The notes beneath the pieces are model-generated. The model did not search any database. It was given only the letters and a program-made list of their open reading frames with translations, and was not told where the DNA came from. A stretch of 64,000 nt of DNA from Pseudidiomarina piscicola (GTDB lineage: Bacteria > Pseudomonadota > Gammaproteobacteria > Enterobacterales > Alteromonadaceae). Shown piece after piece: positions 15,594-25,159 of the stretch (its first letter is position 1; every line of letters begins with the position of its first letter). The stretch spans positions 183,882-247,881 of the forward strand of contig NZ_CADCXY010000004.1 in NCBI RefSeq assembly GCF_902806985.1. The letters run 5' to 3'. The translations under genes and the position numbers were made by a program.

Positions 15594-16361
15594 TTATTGC
15601 AACAGTGGTGAATCCGATACGGCAAAATCGAACCCTTTAATTTCAGCATCTTGAATGAGTGTATGAATGTATTGCGCAACCGCTTTACGTTCCACTTTCT
15701 CATCTAAGTAAGCTGCAATTTTGTCTTTCACTGCCTCGTAAGGTAATTGCTTACCTTCGATTTTACGGTCGACCCAAACCACGTGGAAACCATAGCGCGT
15801 TTCCACTGGATTAGGAATCAAGCCAAGATCTGCCGTGAACACTTGTCGCTCAAACTCGGCGACTGTCTGACCACGACTGACTTGTCCAAGACTTCCGGCC
15901 GTGGCACTCGACGGACACGCCGAGTGTTTCTGTGCCAATTGACCGAAGTCTTCACCTTCTTGCAACTGTTTGATAATTTGCTCAGCCATCATCTTTGCAT
16001 TCACCCGATCTAACTCATCATCAGGCGCTGCAGCCAGCAGAACATGGCGTACTTCCAACAACGGTGAGGTGGTGAAACGCTCAGGGTTTTGTTGGTAGTA
16101 GGTTGAACACGCTTGCTCGTCGGCTTCTGGTATAGCAACTTCACGCTCAATCAAAGCGGCGAGGAAGTCATCATCACTCGCTTCTTTGCTTTCATCTTTT
16201 ACCTTGATGCCAAGTTCTGCTGCACGCTGGCGAAATAACTCGCCAATGACAAGTGATTCTGCAGCTTTTGCCATCGCAGCTTGTTGGCTGTCAGCGGGAT
16301 GATATTGCATCTCTGCTAAAATCGCCGCTTCTTCGATGGTGGCATGGTTTACGTTAATCAT
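15594..16361 (-). CDS. PpiC/NifM-like peptidyl-prolyl isomerase of the nar operon
   Basis: A parvulin-type prolyl isomerase of about 255 residues. A helical N-terminal region is followed by a PpiC domain (LLEVRHVLLAA, FGQLAQKHSACPSSATAG, GSLGQVSRGQ, VETRYGFHVVWV). There is no signal peptide, so it is probably cytoplasmic. The ATG at 16361 has AAGGAG seven bases upstream. It lies 10 bases after narI, as in several pseudomonads where a similar gene ends the narGHJI operon. A role in nitrate reductase folding or maturation is plausible but inferred from position. Confidence 0.88.
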   Translation of the reverse strand: MINVNHATIEEAAILAEMQYHPADSQQAAMAKAAESLVIGELFRQRAAELGIKVKDESKEASDDDFLAALIEREVAIPEADEQACSTYYQQNPERFTTSPLLEVRHVLLAAAPDDELDRVNAKMMAEQIIKQLQEGEDFGQLAQKHSACPSSATAGSLGQVSRGQTVAEFERQVFTADLGLIPNPVETRYGFHVVWVDRKIEGKQLPYEAVKDKIAAYLDEKVERKAVAQYIHTLIQDAEIKGFDFAVSDSPLLQ

Positions 16362-16371
16362 CGGTAACTCC

Positions 16372-17061
16372 TTAACGCGCAGCTTTTTGACGCACAACTT
16401 GATGCTGGCGGCGTAAATACTGTACCGGCACACTAAACATGTGAACCAGACGCGTGAATGGGAAGACTAAGAAAATCGTCATACCCAAAGTAATATGCAG
16501 TTTAAAAATCCAGTGCACGTCTGTCATGGCGGCAACTGCGGTAGTCGCATCAAAGGTTACAGTGTTCTGCGCCCAAGCCATCAGTTTCAGCATTTCTGAA
16601 CCATCCAGGTGGCCTAAAGAAACGAAGATAGACAGCAAACCCAGAATCAACTGTGCGTATAACAACAGTAAGATAGCGATATCCATGGTGCTGCTGTTCG
16701 CACGAATGCGCGGGTTCTTCAAGCGACGAACAATTAGAATTGTCATGCCGTAGAAACAGATAACACCAAATAGACCACCGGCACCCATGGCAATAATTTG
16801 CTTAGCCGAAGTACTCACACCTAATACGTGCCATACTTCTGACGGCGTCAAAAGACCCACAAAGTGTCCGGCGAAAATAGCTAAGATACCTATATGAAAG
16901 GCAATGCTGCCTCGGCGTAATTGCTTCTTCTCAAGTAGCTGACTGGAGCTCGTTTTCCAGGTGAACTGCTCGCGGTCATAACGAATCCAGGTTCCAATCA
17001 CTAGCACCGCTATCGCAATGTAAGGGTAGATACCAAAGAAAAATGTGTTTAAATAATTCAT
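16372..17061 (-). CDS. narI: Respiratory nitrate reductase gamma subunit NarI
   Basis: NarI is the diheme cytochrome b that oxidises quinol and passes electrons to NarH. The 229-residue product has five membrane segments. Histidines suitable as heme ligands appear in RRGSIAFHIGILAIFAGHF and in KLHITLGMTIFLVFP and RLVHMFSVP near the C terminus. It lies between narJ and the ppiC-like gene in the operon. Confidence 0.96.
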   Translation of the reverse strand: MNYLNTFFFGIYPYIAIAVLVIGTWIRYDREQFTWKTSSSQLLEKKQLRRGSIAFHIGILAIFAGHFVGLLTPSEVWHVLGVSTSAKQIIAMGAGGLFGVICFYGMTILIVRRLKNPRIRANSSTMDIAILLLLYAQLILGLLSIFVSLGHLDGSEMLKLMAWAQNTVTFDATTAVAAMTDVHWIFKLHITLGMTIFLVFPFTRLVHMFSVPVQYLRRQHQVVRQKAAR

Positions 17062-17072
17062 GGTCTTGCTCC

Positions 17073-17801
17073 TTAGACGTCAGCTGCGTTTTTCACGTTG
17101 CTTAATTGGTCTAGGTTCAGCGGAATATACTGATCCCGACGTTGGCTTTCAGCTGGGCGGCTTTGCGCTGTTGAACAGGTGCTCGTTGCGTCATTACCGG
17201 TGAAGGTCACCATCTCTTCTTCCCAAACTTTATCTAACTCTTTTGGCGTATCATCGCGCTTTTCGTTTTCCACTTGAGATCGCACATCAGCCAAGTCGAC
17301 CTGTACTGAAGATAACTCAAGTAAGCTCTCGAATAGCACTGCGTAGTCACTTTCACGAGCTTCTAAGCGTGCGGTTAGTACCGCTAGAATATGTGCGACT
17401 TCCGCCAGACCTTCGCGCGCATTGTCGGTGCCTTGGGTCGCAAGGAACTCTAAATACAGCGGTATATAGTCAGGTAACTCTTTCACACCAATGTCTAAGC
17501 CAGCCTGTTGATACTGCTGCATCAAGTCGACCATGGCTTGTCCACGGTCACGCGATTCGCCATGAACGTGTTCAAAGAGCAGTAACGATAACGAACGACC
17601 TCGTTCGAACATACCGTCGTACTCCGACTGCCAATCCATCAGGTCACCGCTGGTGCGACGGACAATAAATGCATCCAACGCTTGCTGCTGATCTGCGCTC
17701 AACTCTGAGTTGCGCACCATGGCGCGCAACTCATCAACTAACTCAAGTAGATCCGCTTTGGGGTAATCGAGTAATAGTGAAATAACTTGTAAAACTTGCA
17801 T
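17073..17801 (-). CDS. narJ: Nitrate reductase molybdenum cofactor assembly chaperone NarJ
   Basis: NarJ binds apo-NarGH and allows cofactor insertion before membrane attachment; it is not part of the final enzyme. The 242-residue soluble product starts MQVLQVISLLLDYPKADL and contains the conserved SLLLFEHVHGESRDRGQAM and LPDYIPLYLEFLA blocks. The C-terminal 50 residues are polar and probably disordered. It sits 4 bases after narH. Confidence 0.95.
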   Translation of the reverse strand: MQVLQVISLLLDYPKADLLELVDELRAMVRNSELSADQQQALDAFIVRRTSGDLMDWQSEYDGMFERGRSLSLLLFEHVHGESRDRGQAMVDLMQQYQQAGLDIGVKELPDYIPLYLEFLATQGTDNAREGLAEVAHILAVLTARLEARESDYAVLFESLLELSSVQVDLADVRSQVENEKRDDTPKELDKVWEEEMVTFTGNDATSTCSTAQSRPAESQRRDQYIPLNLDQLSNVKNAADV

Positions 17802-17805
17802 CAGA

Positions 17806-19341
17806 TTACTCCTTCACCGTGACCGGTATCACTTGGCGCACACTTTGTTTCTTCGCACCAAACAGGTTCACGTCGTTGTTGCCGTCGCTACAACCGTTAC
17901 CAAAAGTAAAGCCACAGCTACCTTTCACATCGTATGCATTTTCAGCATAAGCACGGTGGCTGGTCGGTATCACGAAACGGTCTTCGTAGTTTGCCAGTGC
18001 CATATAGCGGTACATTTCCTCAACTTGATGCTGAGTTAAGCCCACTTGCTTCAGTACTTCGACGTCTTCAACACCATCAACATGTTGGCTACGTTTGTAC
18101 GCTCGCATCGCAATCATTCGTTCTAGCGCTCGCACGATTGGGAACTCGTCACCGGCAGTCAGCATGTTCGCCAAGTAACGCAGCGGAATACGTAGCGACT
18201 TAAGGTCAGGAATCTCGCCGTTCATACCCACGTGTCCAGCCTCTACCGCGCTTTGGATTGGCGACAGTGGTGGCACATACCAAACCATAGGTAAGGTCCG
18301 GTACTCTGGGTGTAACGGTAGTGCAACTTTCCACTGCATCGCCATCATGTACACAGGTGAACGTTGCGCTGCTTGAATCCAGTTATCAGCAATACCTTCT
18401 TTACGTGCCGCAGCTTGTACCTCTGGGTCATGCGGATCCAGGAAGATGTCGAGTTGCGCTTGATAAAGGTCTTGCTCATTAGGCGTATTCGCCGCTTCTT
18501 CAATGCGGTCGGCGTCATAAAGTAAAACGCCAAGGTAACGAATACGGCCAACACAGGTTTCAGAACAGGTCGTTGGCTGACCCGCTTCAATACGCGGATA
18601 GCAGAACGTACACTTCTCTGATTTACCGGTTTTCCAGTTGTAGTAAATCTTTTTGTATGGGCAGCCCGATACACACATGCGCCAGCCACGACATTTGTCT
18701 TGGTCGATCAACACGATACCGTCTTCTTCACGCTTATAGATGGCGCCAGAAGGACAGGCTGCCACACACGCTGGGTTCAAACAGTGCTCACACAAGCGTG
18801 GCAAGTACATCATGAAGGTCTTTTCGAATTGACCGTAAATGTCTTTTTGCACCACTTCATCGAAGTTTTTATCTTTCTTACGCTTCGAGAACTCTGTGCC
18901 GAGAATTTCTTCCCAGTTCGGGCCCCATTCGATTTTCTCCATCCGCTGACCACTAATCAGTGAGCGTGGCCGTGCGACCGGCTGGTGCTTGGTGTCTTTT
19001 GCGGTATGCAAATGTTGATAATCGAAATCAAAAGGTTCGTAGTAATCATCAATTTCAGGCAAGTCTGGGTTGGCGAAAATATTCGCCAACACCCGACGCT
19101 TAGCACCGATTTTCAGTTCTAAGTTGCCTTTCTTATTACGTACCCAGCCGCCGTTCCATTTATCTTGGTTTTCCCACTCTTTCGGGAAGCCGACGCCAGG
19201 TTTGGTTTCAACGTTGTTAAACCAGGCGTATTCAACGCCTTCGCGTGATGTCCAAACATTTTTACAAGTGATGGAGCAGGTATGACAACCAATACACTTG
19301 TCCAAATTTAGCACCATGCCAATTTGAGCTCTTACTTTCAT
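17806..19341 (-). CDS. narH: Respiratory nitrate reductase beta subunit NarH
   Basis: NarH carries four iron-sulfur clusters that link NarI to NarG on the cytoplasmic side of the membrane. The 511-residue length is typical. The first cysteine set is CIGCHTCSITCKNVW; the others are CEHCLNPACVAACP, the C-x2-W-x2-C set (CRGWRMCVSGCP) that gives a 3Fe-4S cluster, and CTFCYPRI with CSETCVGR. It lies 21 bases after narG. Confidence 0.97.
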   Translation of the reverse strand: MKVRAQIGMVLNLDKCIGCHTCSITCKNVWTSREGVEYAWFNNVETKPGVGFPKEWENQDKWNGGWVRNKKGNLELKIGAKRRVLANIFANPDLPEIDDYYEPFDFDYQHLHTAKDTKHQPVARPRSLISGQRMEKIEWGPNWEEILGTEFSKRKKDKNFDEVVQKDIYGQFEKTFMMYLPRLCEHCLNPACVAACPSGAIYKREEDGIVLIDQDKCRGWRMCVSGCPYKKIYYNWKTGKSEKCTFCYPRIEAGQPTTCSETCVGRIRYLGVLLYDADRIEEAANTPNEQDLYQAQLDIFLDPHDPEVQAAARKEGIADNWIQAAQRSPVYMMAMQWKVALPLHPEYRTLPMVWYVPPLSPIQSAVEAGHVGMNGEIPDLKSLRIPLRYLANMLTAGDEFPIVRALERMIAMRAYKRSQHVDGVEDVEVLKQVGLTQHQVEEMYRYMALANYEDRFVIPTSHRAYAENAYDVKGSCGFTFGNGCSDGNNDVNLFGAKKQSVRQVIPVTVKE

Positions 19342-19362
19342 GGTAGTGTCCTCACTCCAAAC

Positions 19363-22300
19363 TTATTCAGTGTCCAACCAGTCGACTTTGTCCATTTTGC
19401 GGACCACCACGAATTCATCGCGGTTACAGCCAACTGTGCCGTAGTAGTTAAAGCCATAGGCTTGTTGTGCATAGCCGCCGATCATGTGGGTCGGCTTCAT
19501 GACTGCACGGGTAACCGAGTTGTGGATACCACCACGGGTGCCGGTTAGCTCCGAGCCTGGAATGTTCACAACCCGTTCTTGGGCGTGATACATCATGCTC
19601 ATACCTTCAGGTACACGCTGTGAAACCACCGCACGAGCACTGATAGCGCCGTTAACGTTAAAGATTTCAATCCAGTCGTTATCTTCAATACCGGCCGCTT
19701 TGGCATCAATTTCACTTAACCAAACAATAGGTCCACCACGTGACAGTGTTAGCATCAGTAGGTTGTCTGAATAAGTACTGTGAATACCCCATTTCTGGTG
19801 CGGAGTAATCCAGTTCAGAACAATTTCAGTGTTACCGTTGCTCTTCTTATTCAAAACCGGTTCAACCGTTTTCAAGTTAATCGGTGGCTTGTAAGCACAT
19901 AAGGTCTCACCAAAGTCACGCATCCACTCGTGGTCTTGATAGAACTGCTGGCGACCAGTAATGGTGCGCCACGGAATGAGCTCGTGTACGTTGGTGTAAC
20001 CAGCGTTGTAAGACACATGCTCATCTTCCAAACCTGACCAAGTCGGCGAAGAAATAATCTTACGTGGTTGTGCCACGATATCGCGGAAGCGAATTTTTTC
20101 TTCTTCCTTCGGCTTCGCCAAGTGCGTGTGGTCGCGCCCTGTAAACTCACCAAGTGCTTGCCAAGCTTTCACAGCTACGTGGCCGTTTGTTTCCGGCGCC
20201 AACGATAGAATGACTTCACAAGCATCAATCGCCGAGTCGATAATCGGTCGACCTTTATGTGCACCTTCTTCGTGGTGAACACGGTTCAATTTACCAAGGA
20301 AATCGACCTCTTCTTGCGTGTCCCAATTAATACCCTTGCCACCGTTACCAAGCTTGTCCATAAGTGGACCTAGCGAAGTGAAGCGGTGATAGGTACTTGG
20401 GTAATCACGTTCGACCACAGTAATGTTTGGCATGGTGACGCCTGGTACGGCTTCACACTCACCTTTCCACCATGCTTTCACACCGTATGGCTGCGCCATT
20501 TCACCTGGCGAGTCATGCATGATAGGCGTGGTTACAACGTCTTGTTCAACACCCAAGTGGCCTTGACACACGCGCGAGAATTCTTTCGCAATACCTTTGA
20601 AAATGTCCCAGTCACTGCGCGCTTCCCAAACTGGGTCAACAGCGGCCGTTAGCGGGTGAATAAACGGATGCATATCCGAGGTATTCATGTCGTCTTTTTC
20701 ATACCAAGTTGCGGTCGGTAACACGACATCTGAATATAAACAGGTGGTCGACATACGGAAGTCGAGTGTGACCCACAGGTCCACTTTACCTTCTGCGCCA
20801 TCATCAACCCATTCAACGTCTTCTGGTTTTTTACCACCAAACTCGCCAAGGTCTTTACCCAGCAGGCCATGCTTGGTGCCCAAGAAGTGCTTAAGCATGT
20901 ACTCGTGGCCTTTACCCGATGAACCAAGCAAGTTAGAGCGCCAAATAAACATGTTGCGAGGGAAGTTCTTCGGACTATCCGGTTGCTCACAGGCAAATTT
21001 CAATTTGCCACCTTGCAACTGATCAACAAGATAATCTTTAACATCCATGCCAGCTTTTTCAGCGGCAGCAGCGATGCCTAGCGGGTTAGTGCCAAGTTGT
21101 GGTGCTGACGGTAACCAGCCCATCCGTTCGGCACGGGTGTTGTAGTCAATAATTGAACTTTGCCACTTGTTCTTATTCGCTAATGGAGAAACCACTTCGC
21201 TCATATCGAGTTTCTCGTAGCGCCACTGGCTAGAGTGGTTATAGAAGAACGAAGTACCGTTCATGTGACGTGGTGGACGCTGCCAGTCAAGGCCAAAGGC
21301 CAATGGCTGCCAACCGGTTTGTGGACGCAATTTTTCTTGTCCAACATAGTGTGCCCAACCGCCACCTGACTGACCGATACAACCACACATCATTAGCATG
21401 TTGATCAAGCCACGGTAGCTCATGTCCATGTGATACCAGTGGTTTAATGCAGCACCAACGATGATCATCGAACGACCTTTGGTTTTGTCTGCATTACGCC
21501 CAAACTCGGTACCAACACGAATAACGTCAGCAGGTTTGACACCAGTGATATGTTCCTGCCAAGCAGGTGTATAAGGTACGTCGTCGTCGTAGCTGGTTGC
21601 ACGATTCGGATCGTTCACGCCATTGTCGACACCGTATTGCGCCAACATCAAGTCAAATACTGTCGCCACTAGTGCGGTTTCACCGTTTGCCAGCTCTACG
21701 CGCTTAGCAGGGATCTTACGAATTTGAACTTCGTCGTGGTGTGTGTGCTGGAAGTAATCGTACTCGTGAGGCGCAGCGCCGAAATACGGGAAGCCTACTT
21801 CAACCATATCATCATGGTTGTCTTTCAAGCTTAACTGTAAATCGAGATCGTCGCCCTGAGCTTTTTGCTCTAGGTTCCACTTACCTTTTTCACCCCAACG
21901 GTAGCCGACTGAGCCATTTGGACTCGTCATGCGTTGATCCGCTGAATTGATTGCAATTGTTTTCCAATCTGGGTTGTTGGCTTCACCTAAGTTGTCAACC
22001 AAGTCAGCTGCACGCAGGAAACGACCTTGGTTAAGAACTTTCTCACCAGGCTCAAGCATCACCAACATTGGCATATCGGTGTAACGTTTTACGTAATCAT
22101 CGAAGTATGCACTTGGTTTATTCACATAAAACTCTTGCAAAATGACGTGGCCAAAAGCCATGGCAAGTGCTGAGTCGGTCCCTTGGCGAGGCGCCAACCA
22201 AGTATCACCAAATTTAGACGCTTCAGAATAGTCTGAGGTGATGACACAGGTTTTGGTGCCTTTGTAGCGAACTTCAGTTAAGAAGTGCGCGTCTGGCGTA

Positions 22301-23082
22301 CGGGTTTGTGGCACGTTAGAGCCCCAAACAATAATGTAGTTCGAGTTGTACCAATCCGCTGATTCAGGAACGTCGGTTTGCTCGCCCCATACCTGTGGCG
22401 ATGCTGGTGGCAAGTCGCAGTACCAATCGTAGAAGCTCAGGCAGTTAGCGCCGATCAACGACAAGTAACGTGCACCGGCAGCATAAGACACCATCGACAT
22501 CGCTGGAATTGGCGAGAAGCCGCTAATACGGTCTGGGCCATAGGCTTTGGCAGTATAGACGTTACTCGCCGCAATTAACTCGTTCACTTCTTCCCAGCTA
22601 GCGCGCACAAAACCACCTAAACCACGGCGTTCTTTGTAGCTTTTCGCTTTAACTGGATCGGTGACAATCGATTCCCAGGCTTTCACTGGGTCATTATGCT
22701 GCTCTTTCGCTTCACGCCACAGTTTCATCAGCTGCTGACGCATTTTCGGATACTTCAAGCGGTTGGCGCTATAAATGTACCAAGAGTAGCTCGCACCACG
22801 TGGACAGCCACGAGGCTCGTGATTAGGTAAGTCTGGACGCGTACGAGGATAGTCCGTTTGCTGGGTTTCCCAGGTTACTAGGCCGTCTTTAACATAAATT
22901 TTCCAGCTACATGAACCGGTACAGTTTACGCCGTGAGTTGAACGTACGACTTTGTCGTGCTGCCAACGTTGGCGATAGCCGCTTTCCCAAGAACGATCCT
23001 GGTCTGTTGTTACCCCGTGCCCATCTGCAAAGGGTTCTTTGCGCGTTTTGAAAAAACGCAATTTTTCGAGTAGGTGACTCAT
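19363..23082 (-). CDS. narG: Respiratory nitrate reductase alpha subunit NarG
   Basis: NarG is the molybdenum bis-MGD catalytic subunit that reduces nitrate to nitrite in the cytoplasm. The 1239-residue product is full length. Near the N terminus it has the H-x3-C-x3-C FS0 cluster motif (HGVNCTGSCSWK, then CPRGASYSWYIYS), and later the YTDMPMLVML region carrying the molybdenum-ligand aspartate. The N terminus (LRFFKTRKEPF) resembles the vestigial twin-arginine remnant of other NarG proteins. First gene of narGHJI-ppiC, with a NarL-type box 102-117 bases upstream. It depends on the Mo-cofactor genes of this same window. Confidence 0.97.
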   Translation of the reverse strand: MSHLLEKLRFFKTRKEPFADGHGVTTDQDRSWESGYRQRWQHDKVVRSTHGVNCTGSCSWKIYVKDGLVTWETQQTDYPRTRPDLPNHEPRGCPRGASYSWYIYSANRLKYPKMRQQLMKLWREAKEQHNDPVKAWESIVTDPVKAKSYKERRGLGGFVRASWEEVNELIAASNVYTAKAYGPDRISGFSPIPAMSMVSYAAGARYLSLIGANCLSFYDWYCDLPPASPQVWGEQTDVPESADWYNSNYIIVWGSNVPQTRTPDAHFLTEVRYKGTKTCVITSDYSEASKFGDTWLAPRQGTDSALAMAFGHVILQEFYVNKPSAYFDDYVKRYTDMPMLVMLEPGEKVLNQGRFLRAADLVDNLGEANNPDWKTIAINSADQRMTSPNGSVGYRWGEKGKWNLEQKAQGDDLDLQLSLKDNHDDMVEVGFPYFGAAPHEYDYFQHTHHDEVQIRKIPAKRVELANGETALVATVFDLMLAQYGVDNGVNDPNRATSYDDDVPYTPAWQEHITGVKPADVIRVGTEFGRNADKTKGRSMIIVGAALNHWYHMDMSYRGLINMLMMCGCIGQSGGGWAHYVGQEKLRPQTGWQPLAFGLDWQRPPRHMNGTSFFYNHSSQWRYEKLDMSEVVSPLANKNKWQSSIIDYNTRAERMGWLPSAPQLGTNPLGIAAAAEKAGMDVKDYLVDQLQGGKLKFACEQPDSPKNFPRNMFIWRSNLLGSSGKGHEYMLKHFLGTKHGLLGKDLGEFGGKKPEDVEWVDDGAEGKVDLWVTLDFRMSTTCLYSDVVLPTATWYEKDDMNTSDMHPFIHPLTAAVDPVWEARSDWDIFKGIAKEFSRVCQGHLGVEQDVVTTPIMHDSPGEMAQPYGVKAWWKGECEAVPGVTMPNITVVERDYPSTYHRFTSLGPLMDKLGNGGKGINWDTQEEVDFLGKLNRVHHEEGAHKGRPIIDSAIDACEVILSLAPETNGHVAVKAWQALGEFTGRDHTHLAKPKEEEKIRFRDIVAQPRKIISSPTWSGLEDEHVSYNAGYTNVHELIPWRTITGRQQFYQDHEWMRDFGETLCAYKPPINLKTVEPVLNKKSNGNTEIVLNWITPHQKWGIHSTYSDNLLMLTLSRGGPIVWLSEIDAKAAGIEDNDWIEIFNVNGAISARAVVSQRVPEGMSMMYHAQERVVNIPGSELTGTRGGIHNSVTRAVMKPTHMIGGYAQQAYGFNYYGTVGCNRDEFVVVRKMDKVDWLDTE

Positions 23083-23344
23083 CCTAAAACTCCTGGTCGA
23101 TGTCGAACGCGCTAAGTTTGGCTAATTTAACTTGGCTTTGCCATAGGCCGAAAAGTGCAAAACCTAAGGGGGATAGTGTTTTTTACCACCAAATAGGTAT
23201 TATAGTTTAGGCGTAAGTGCTTGTTTTGCTTGTTGTTTGTGTTTATAACCACATTTTGACTGTAACAATAAACACAAAGGAGGTAGCCCATTAAACCTAA
23301 TTGCCGTTAAACTATGGGGTGAATACTTTTTAGATTGAGTTGCT
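23083..23344. promoter_or_regulatory. narG-narX divergent regulatory region
   Basis: These 262 bases separate narG from narX. They hold a 7-2-7 NarL-type box but no FNR box that I can recognise. On the plus strand AAAGGAGGT (23276-23284) is a very strong ribosome site with no ATG, GTG or TTG at usable distance; narX itself begins 60 bases later with a poor site. No other feature is apparent. Confidence 0.55.
23184..23199. promoter_or_regulatory. NarL-type 7-2-7 box between narG and narX
   Basis: TACCACC-AA-ATAGGTA is a pair of inverted heptamers with a 2-bp spacer. The right half on the other strand is TACCTAT, a perfect TACYYMT match. Nearly the same box precedes narL. Confidence 0.75.
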
Positions 23345-25159
23345 ATGCGCCAGTTTTCGATTGTTACCCGTATTGGGATCGCTTTAAGTTTGATGGTTGC
23401 TCTGACCGTTGGAACCCTGCTTGCGTCTTATTGGTTGTCTGAACGTGCCGACCAAGACGCGCTCGCTATTAACAAAGCAGGCTCGTTACGGATGCAAAGT
23501 TACCGTTATGCGTGGCAGTCTTTAATTGCCCCTGAAAGCGCAACCGCAGAACAACTCGCAACCACGTTACAAAGCACTTGGCAGCATCCAGTTTTCAATC
23601 GGCTAAACAATGGCAATTCTGAATTAGGTACTCAGTTTAGGAATGCCCGTGAGAGTTGGCAGCAAATGCAAGCGAAACTGATGGCTGGTGAAGTGGAGCC
23701 ACAGCTGTTGGAATCAGAACTGGCGCCGCTGATTGCTGAGTTAGATAGCCTCGTCGGCGCCCTACAAAATGAAGCCGAAGCCCGCATTCGAGCGATTCGC
23801 TTGATTCAAGTTCTATCGCTGTTTAGCACTATCGCATTGGCTGGGTTTATTGCCTATTGGTTACGCTCTCGCGTACGTCAGCCACTACAACTGCTGACGC
23901 AAACCGCACGCCGAATTGGTCAAGGCGACTTCACTGCGAGGGTACAACACCCACTCGCCGACGAACTTGGTGTGCTTGCGAATACCTTGAACAAAATGAA
24001 TGATGCTGTTGGCTACATGTATGGCAACCTTGAAAAACGTGTCGACCAGCAAACCCAAGCTATTCAAAAAAGTAACGCGCGACTGCAATTCCTTTACGAC
24101 ATGGCGCGCAATATTATTGAACGCTCACCCGGCTACCAAGACTTCAGCGATATTATTGAAGGCTTAAAGCGGGCATCACAAGTTGAAGATCTGGAGCTGT
24201 GCTTAATTACGCCTGCGGGTGACAAGCCCTATTTGCAGGTGCAGCCCGTTGCAGCAGAAGAAGACCCATGCGCAGGCGTTGATTGCGCCGAATGTGTAAC
24301 CGCTGGCGGCGGAGTCAGCGTGATGGATGATTTGCGTGTGTATCGGTATCCGTTAGAGCGCGATAACCAATACTATGGCGTGTTGGTGGCCCGTTGTCCG
24401 CTTGGCGAGCAACTGGACGAATGGCAGCAGCAACTCTTGCAGTCGGTGACCGATCAGCTCGCTATTGCTTTGAGTTTAAAACAAGAAGAAGAACAGGTGC
24501 GCCGTTTAGCCTTGATTCAAGAGCGTACAGTCATTGCCCGCGAACTTCATGACTCACTCGCCCAAGCTCTGTCGTACCTGAAGATTCAGGTGACTCGTCT
24601 CGATAAAGGTATCGCCAAAGAAAATAAAGAGGTGATACAAGATGTTTCCCTCGAGTTGCGTGAGGGCCTCAACGCCGCCTATCGGCAGTTGCGTGAGTTA
24701 CTAACCACCTTCCGTTTAAAAGTAGACGGTGCCGGCTTACTTAATGCCTTGCAGACCACCTTAAAACAATTTGAAGAGCAGTCAGAGCTGAAGTTTCGGC
24801 TAGATTACCATTTAGCCAATGCGCCACTCGCACCCCATGAAGAGATTCATTTGTTACAGATTATTCGTGAGGCTTGTCAAAATACCATTCACCATAGCCA
24901 AGGCAGCGAGGTGATGATCCGACTGCAGGAAACTCTGGATCAGGGTATTAGTTTAGCCATAGAAGACGACGGCATAGGTATTCCCGAACAAGCAGAGAAG
25001 CTCAACCACTATGGCCTGGCCATCATGCAAGAGCGCAGTCGCCATTTAGGGGGGCAAATCAACATTGTTCGTCGTCCAGAAGGCGGTACCGGCGTTTACT
25101 TCCAGTTTTCGCCAGAGTACTTGAAGGAACGCCAAACCGCGGCATCAAGCGACGCTTAA
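23345..25159 (+). CDS. narX: Nitrate/nitrite sensor histidine kinase NarX
   Basis: NarX senses periplasmic nitrate and nitrite and phosphorylates NarL. The 604-residue protein has a membrane helix at about 10-31 and the periplasmic P-box INKAGSLRMQSYR (residues 42-54) that contacts nitrate. A second helix (about 152-173) is followed by HAMP and a central region with three cysteines (C309, C314, C317). The HisKA_3 phosphoacceptor is H402 in RELHDSLAQALSY, and the HATPase domain includes EDDGIGIPE. An in-frame stop lies just upstream, so the ATG at 23345 is the only start, with a weak GAG site. It overlaps the opposing NarK-like gene by 4 bases. Confidence 0.95.
   Translation: MRQFSIVTRIGIALSLMVALTVGTLLASYWLSERADQDALAINKAGSLRMQSYRYAWQSLIAPESATAEQLATTLQSTWQHPVFNRLNNGNSELGTQFRNARESWQQMQAKLMAGEVEPQLLESELAPLIAELDSLVGALQNEAEARIRAIRLIQVLSLFSTIALAGFIAYWLRSRVRQPLQLLTQTARRIGQGDFTARVQHPLADELGVLANTLNKMNDAVGYMYGNLEKRVDQQTQAIQKSNARLQFLYDMARNIIERSPGYQDFSDIIEGLKRASQVEDLELCLITPAGDKPYLQVQPVAAEEDPCAGVDCAECVTAGGGVSVMDDLRVYRYPLERDNQYYGVLVARCPLGEQLDEWQQQLLQSVTDQLAIALSLKQEEEQVRRLALIQERTVIARELHDSLAQALSYLKIQVTRLDKGIAKENKEVIQDVSLELREGLNAAYRQLRELLTTFRLKVDGAGLLNALQTTLKQFEEQSELKFRLDYHLANAPLAPHEEIHLLQIIREACQNTIHHSQGSEVMIRLQETLDQGISLAIEDDGIGIPEQAEKLNHYGLAIMQERSRHLGGQINIVRRPEGGTGVYFQFSPEYLKERQTAASSDA

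Noticed and set aside
18345..18689. 114-codon frame inside narH
   Set aside because: Out-of-frame within narH, whose cysteine clusters are intact.
23184..23199. The narG-narX box as an FNR or Crp site
   Set aside because: The 2-bp spacer and TACC/GGTA heptamers fit NarL/NarP geometry and lack TTGAT/ATCAA or TGTGA half-sites.
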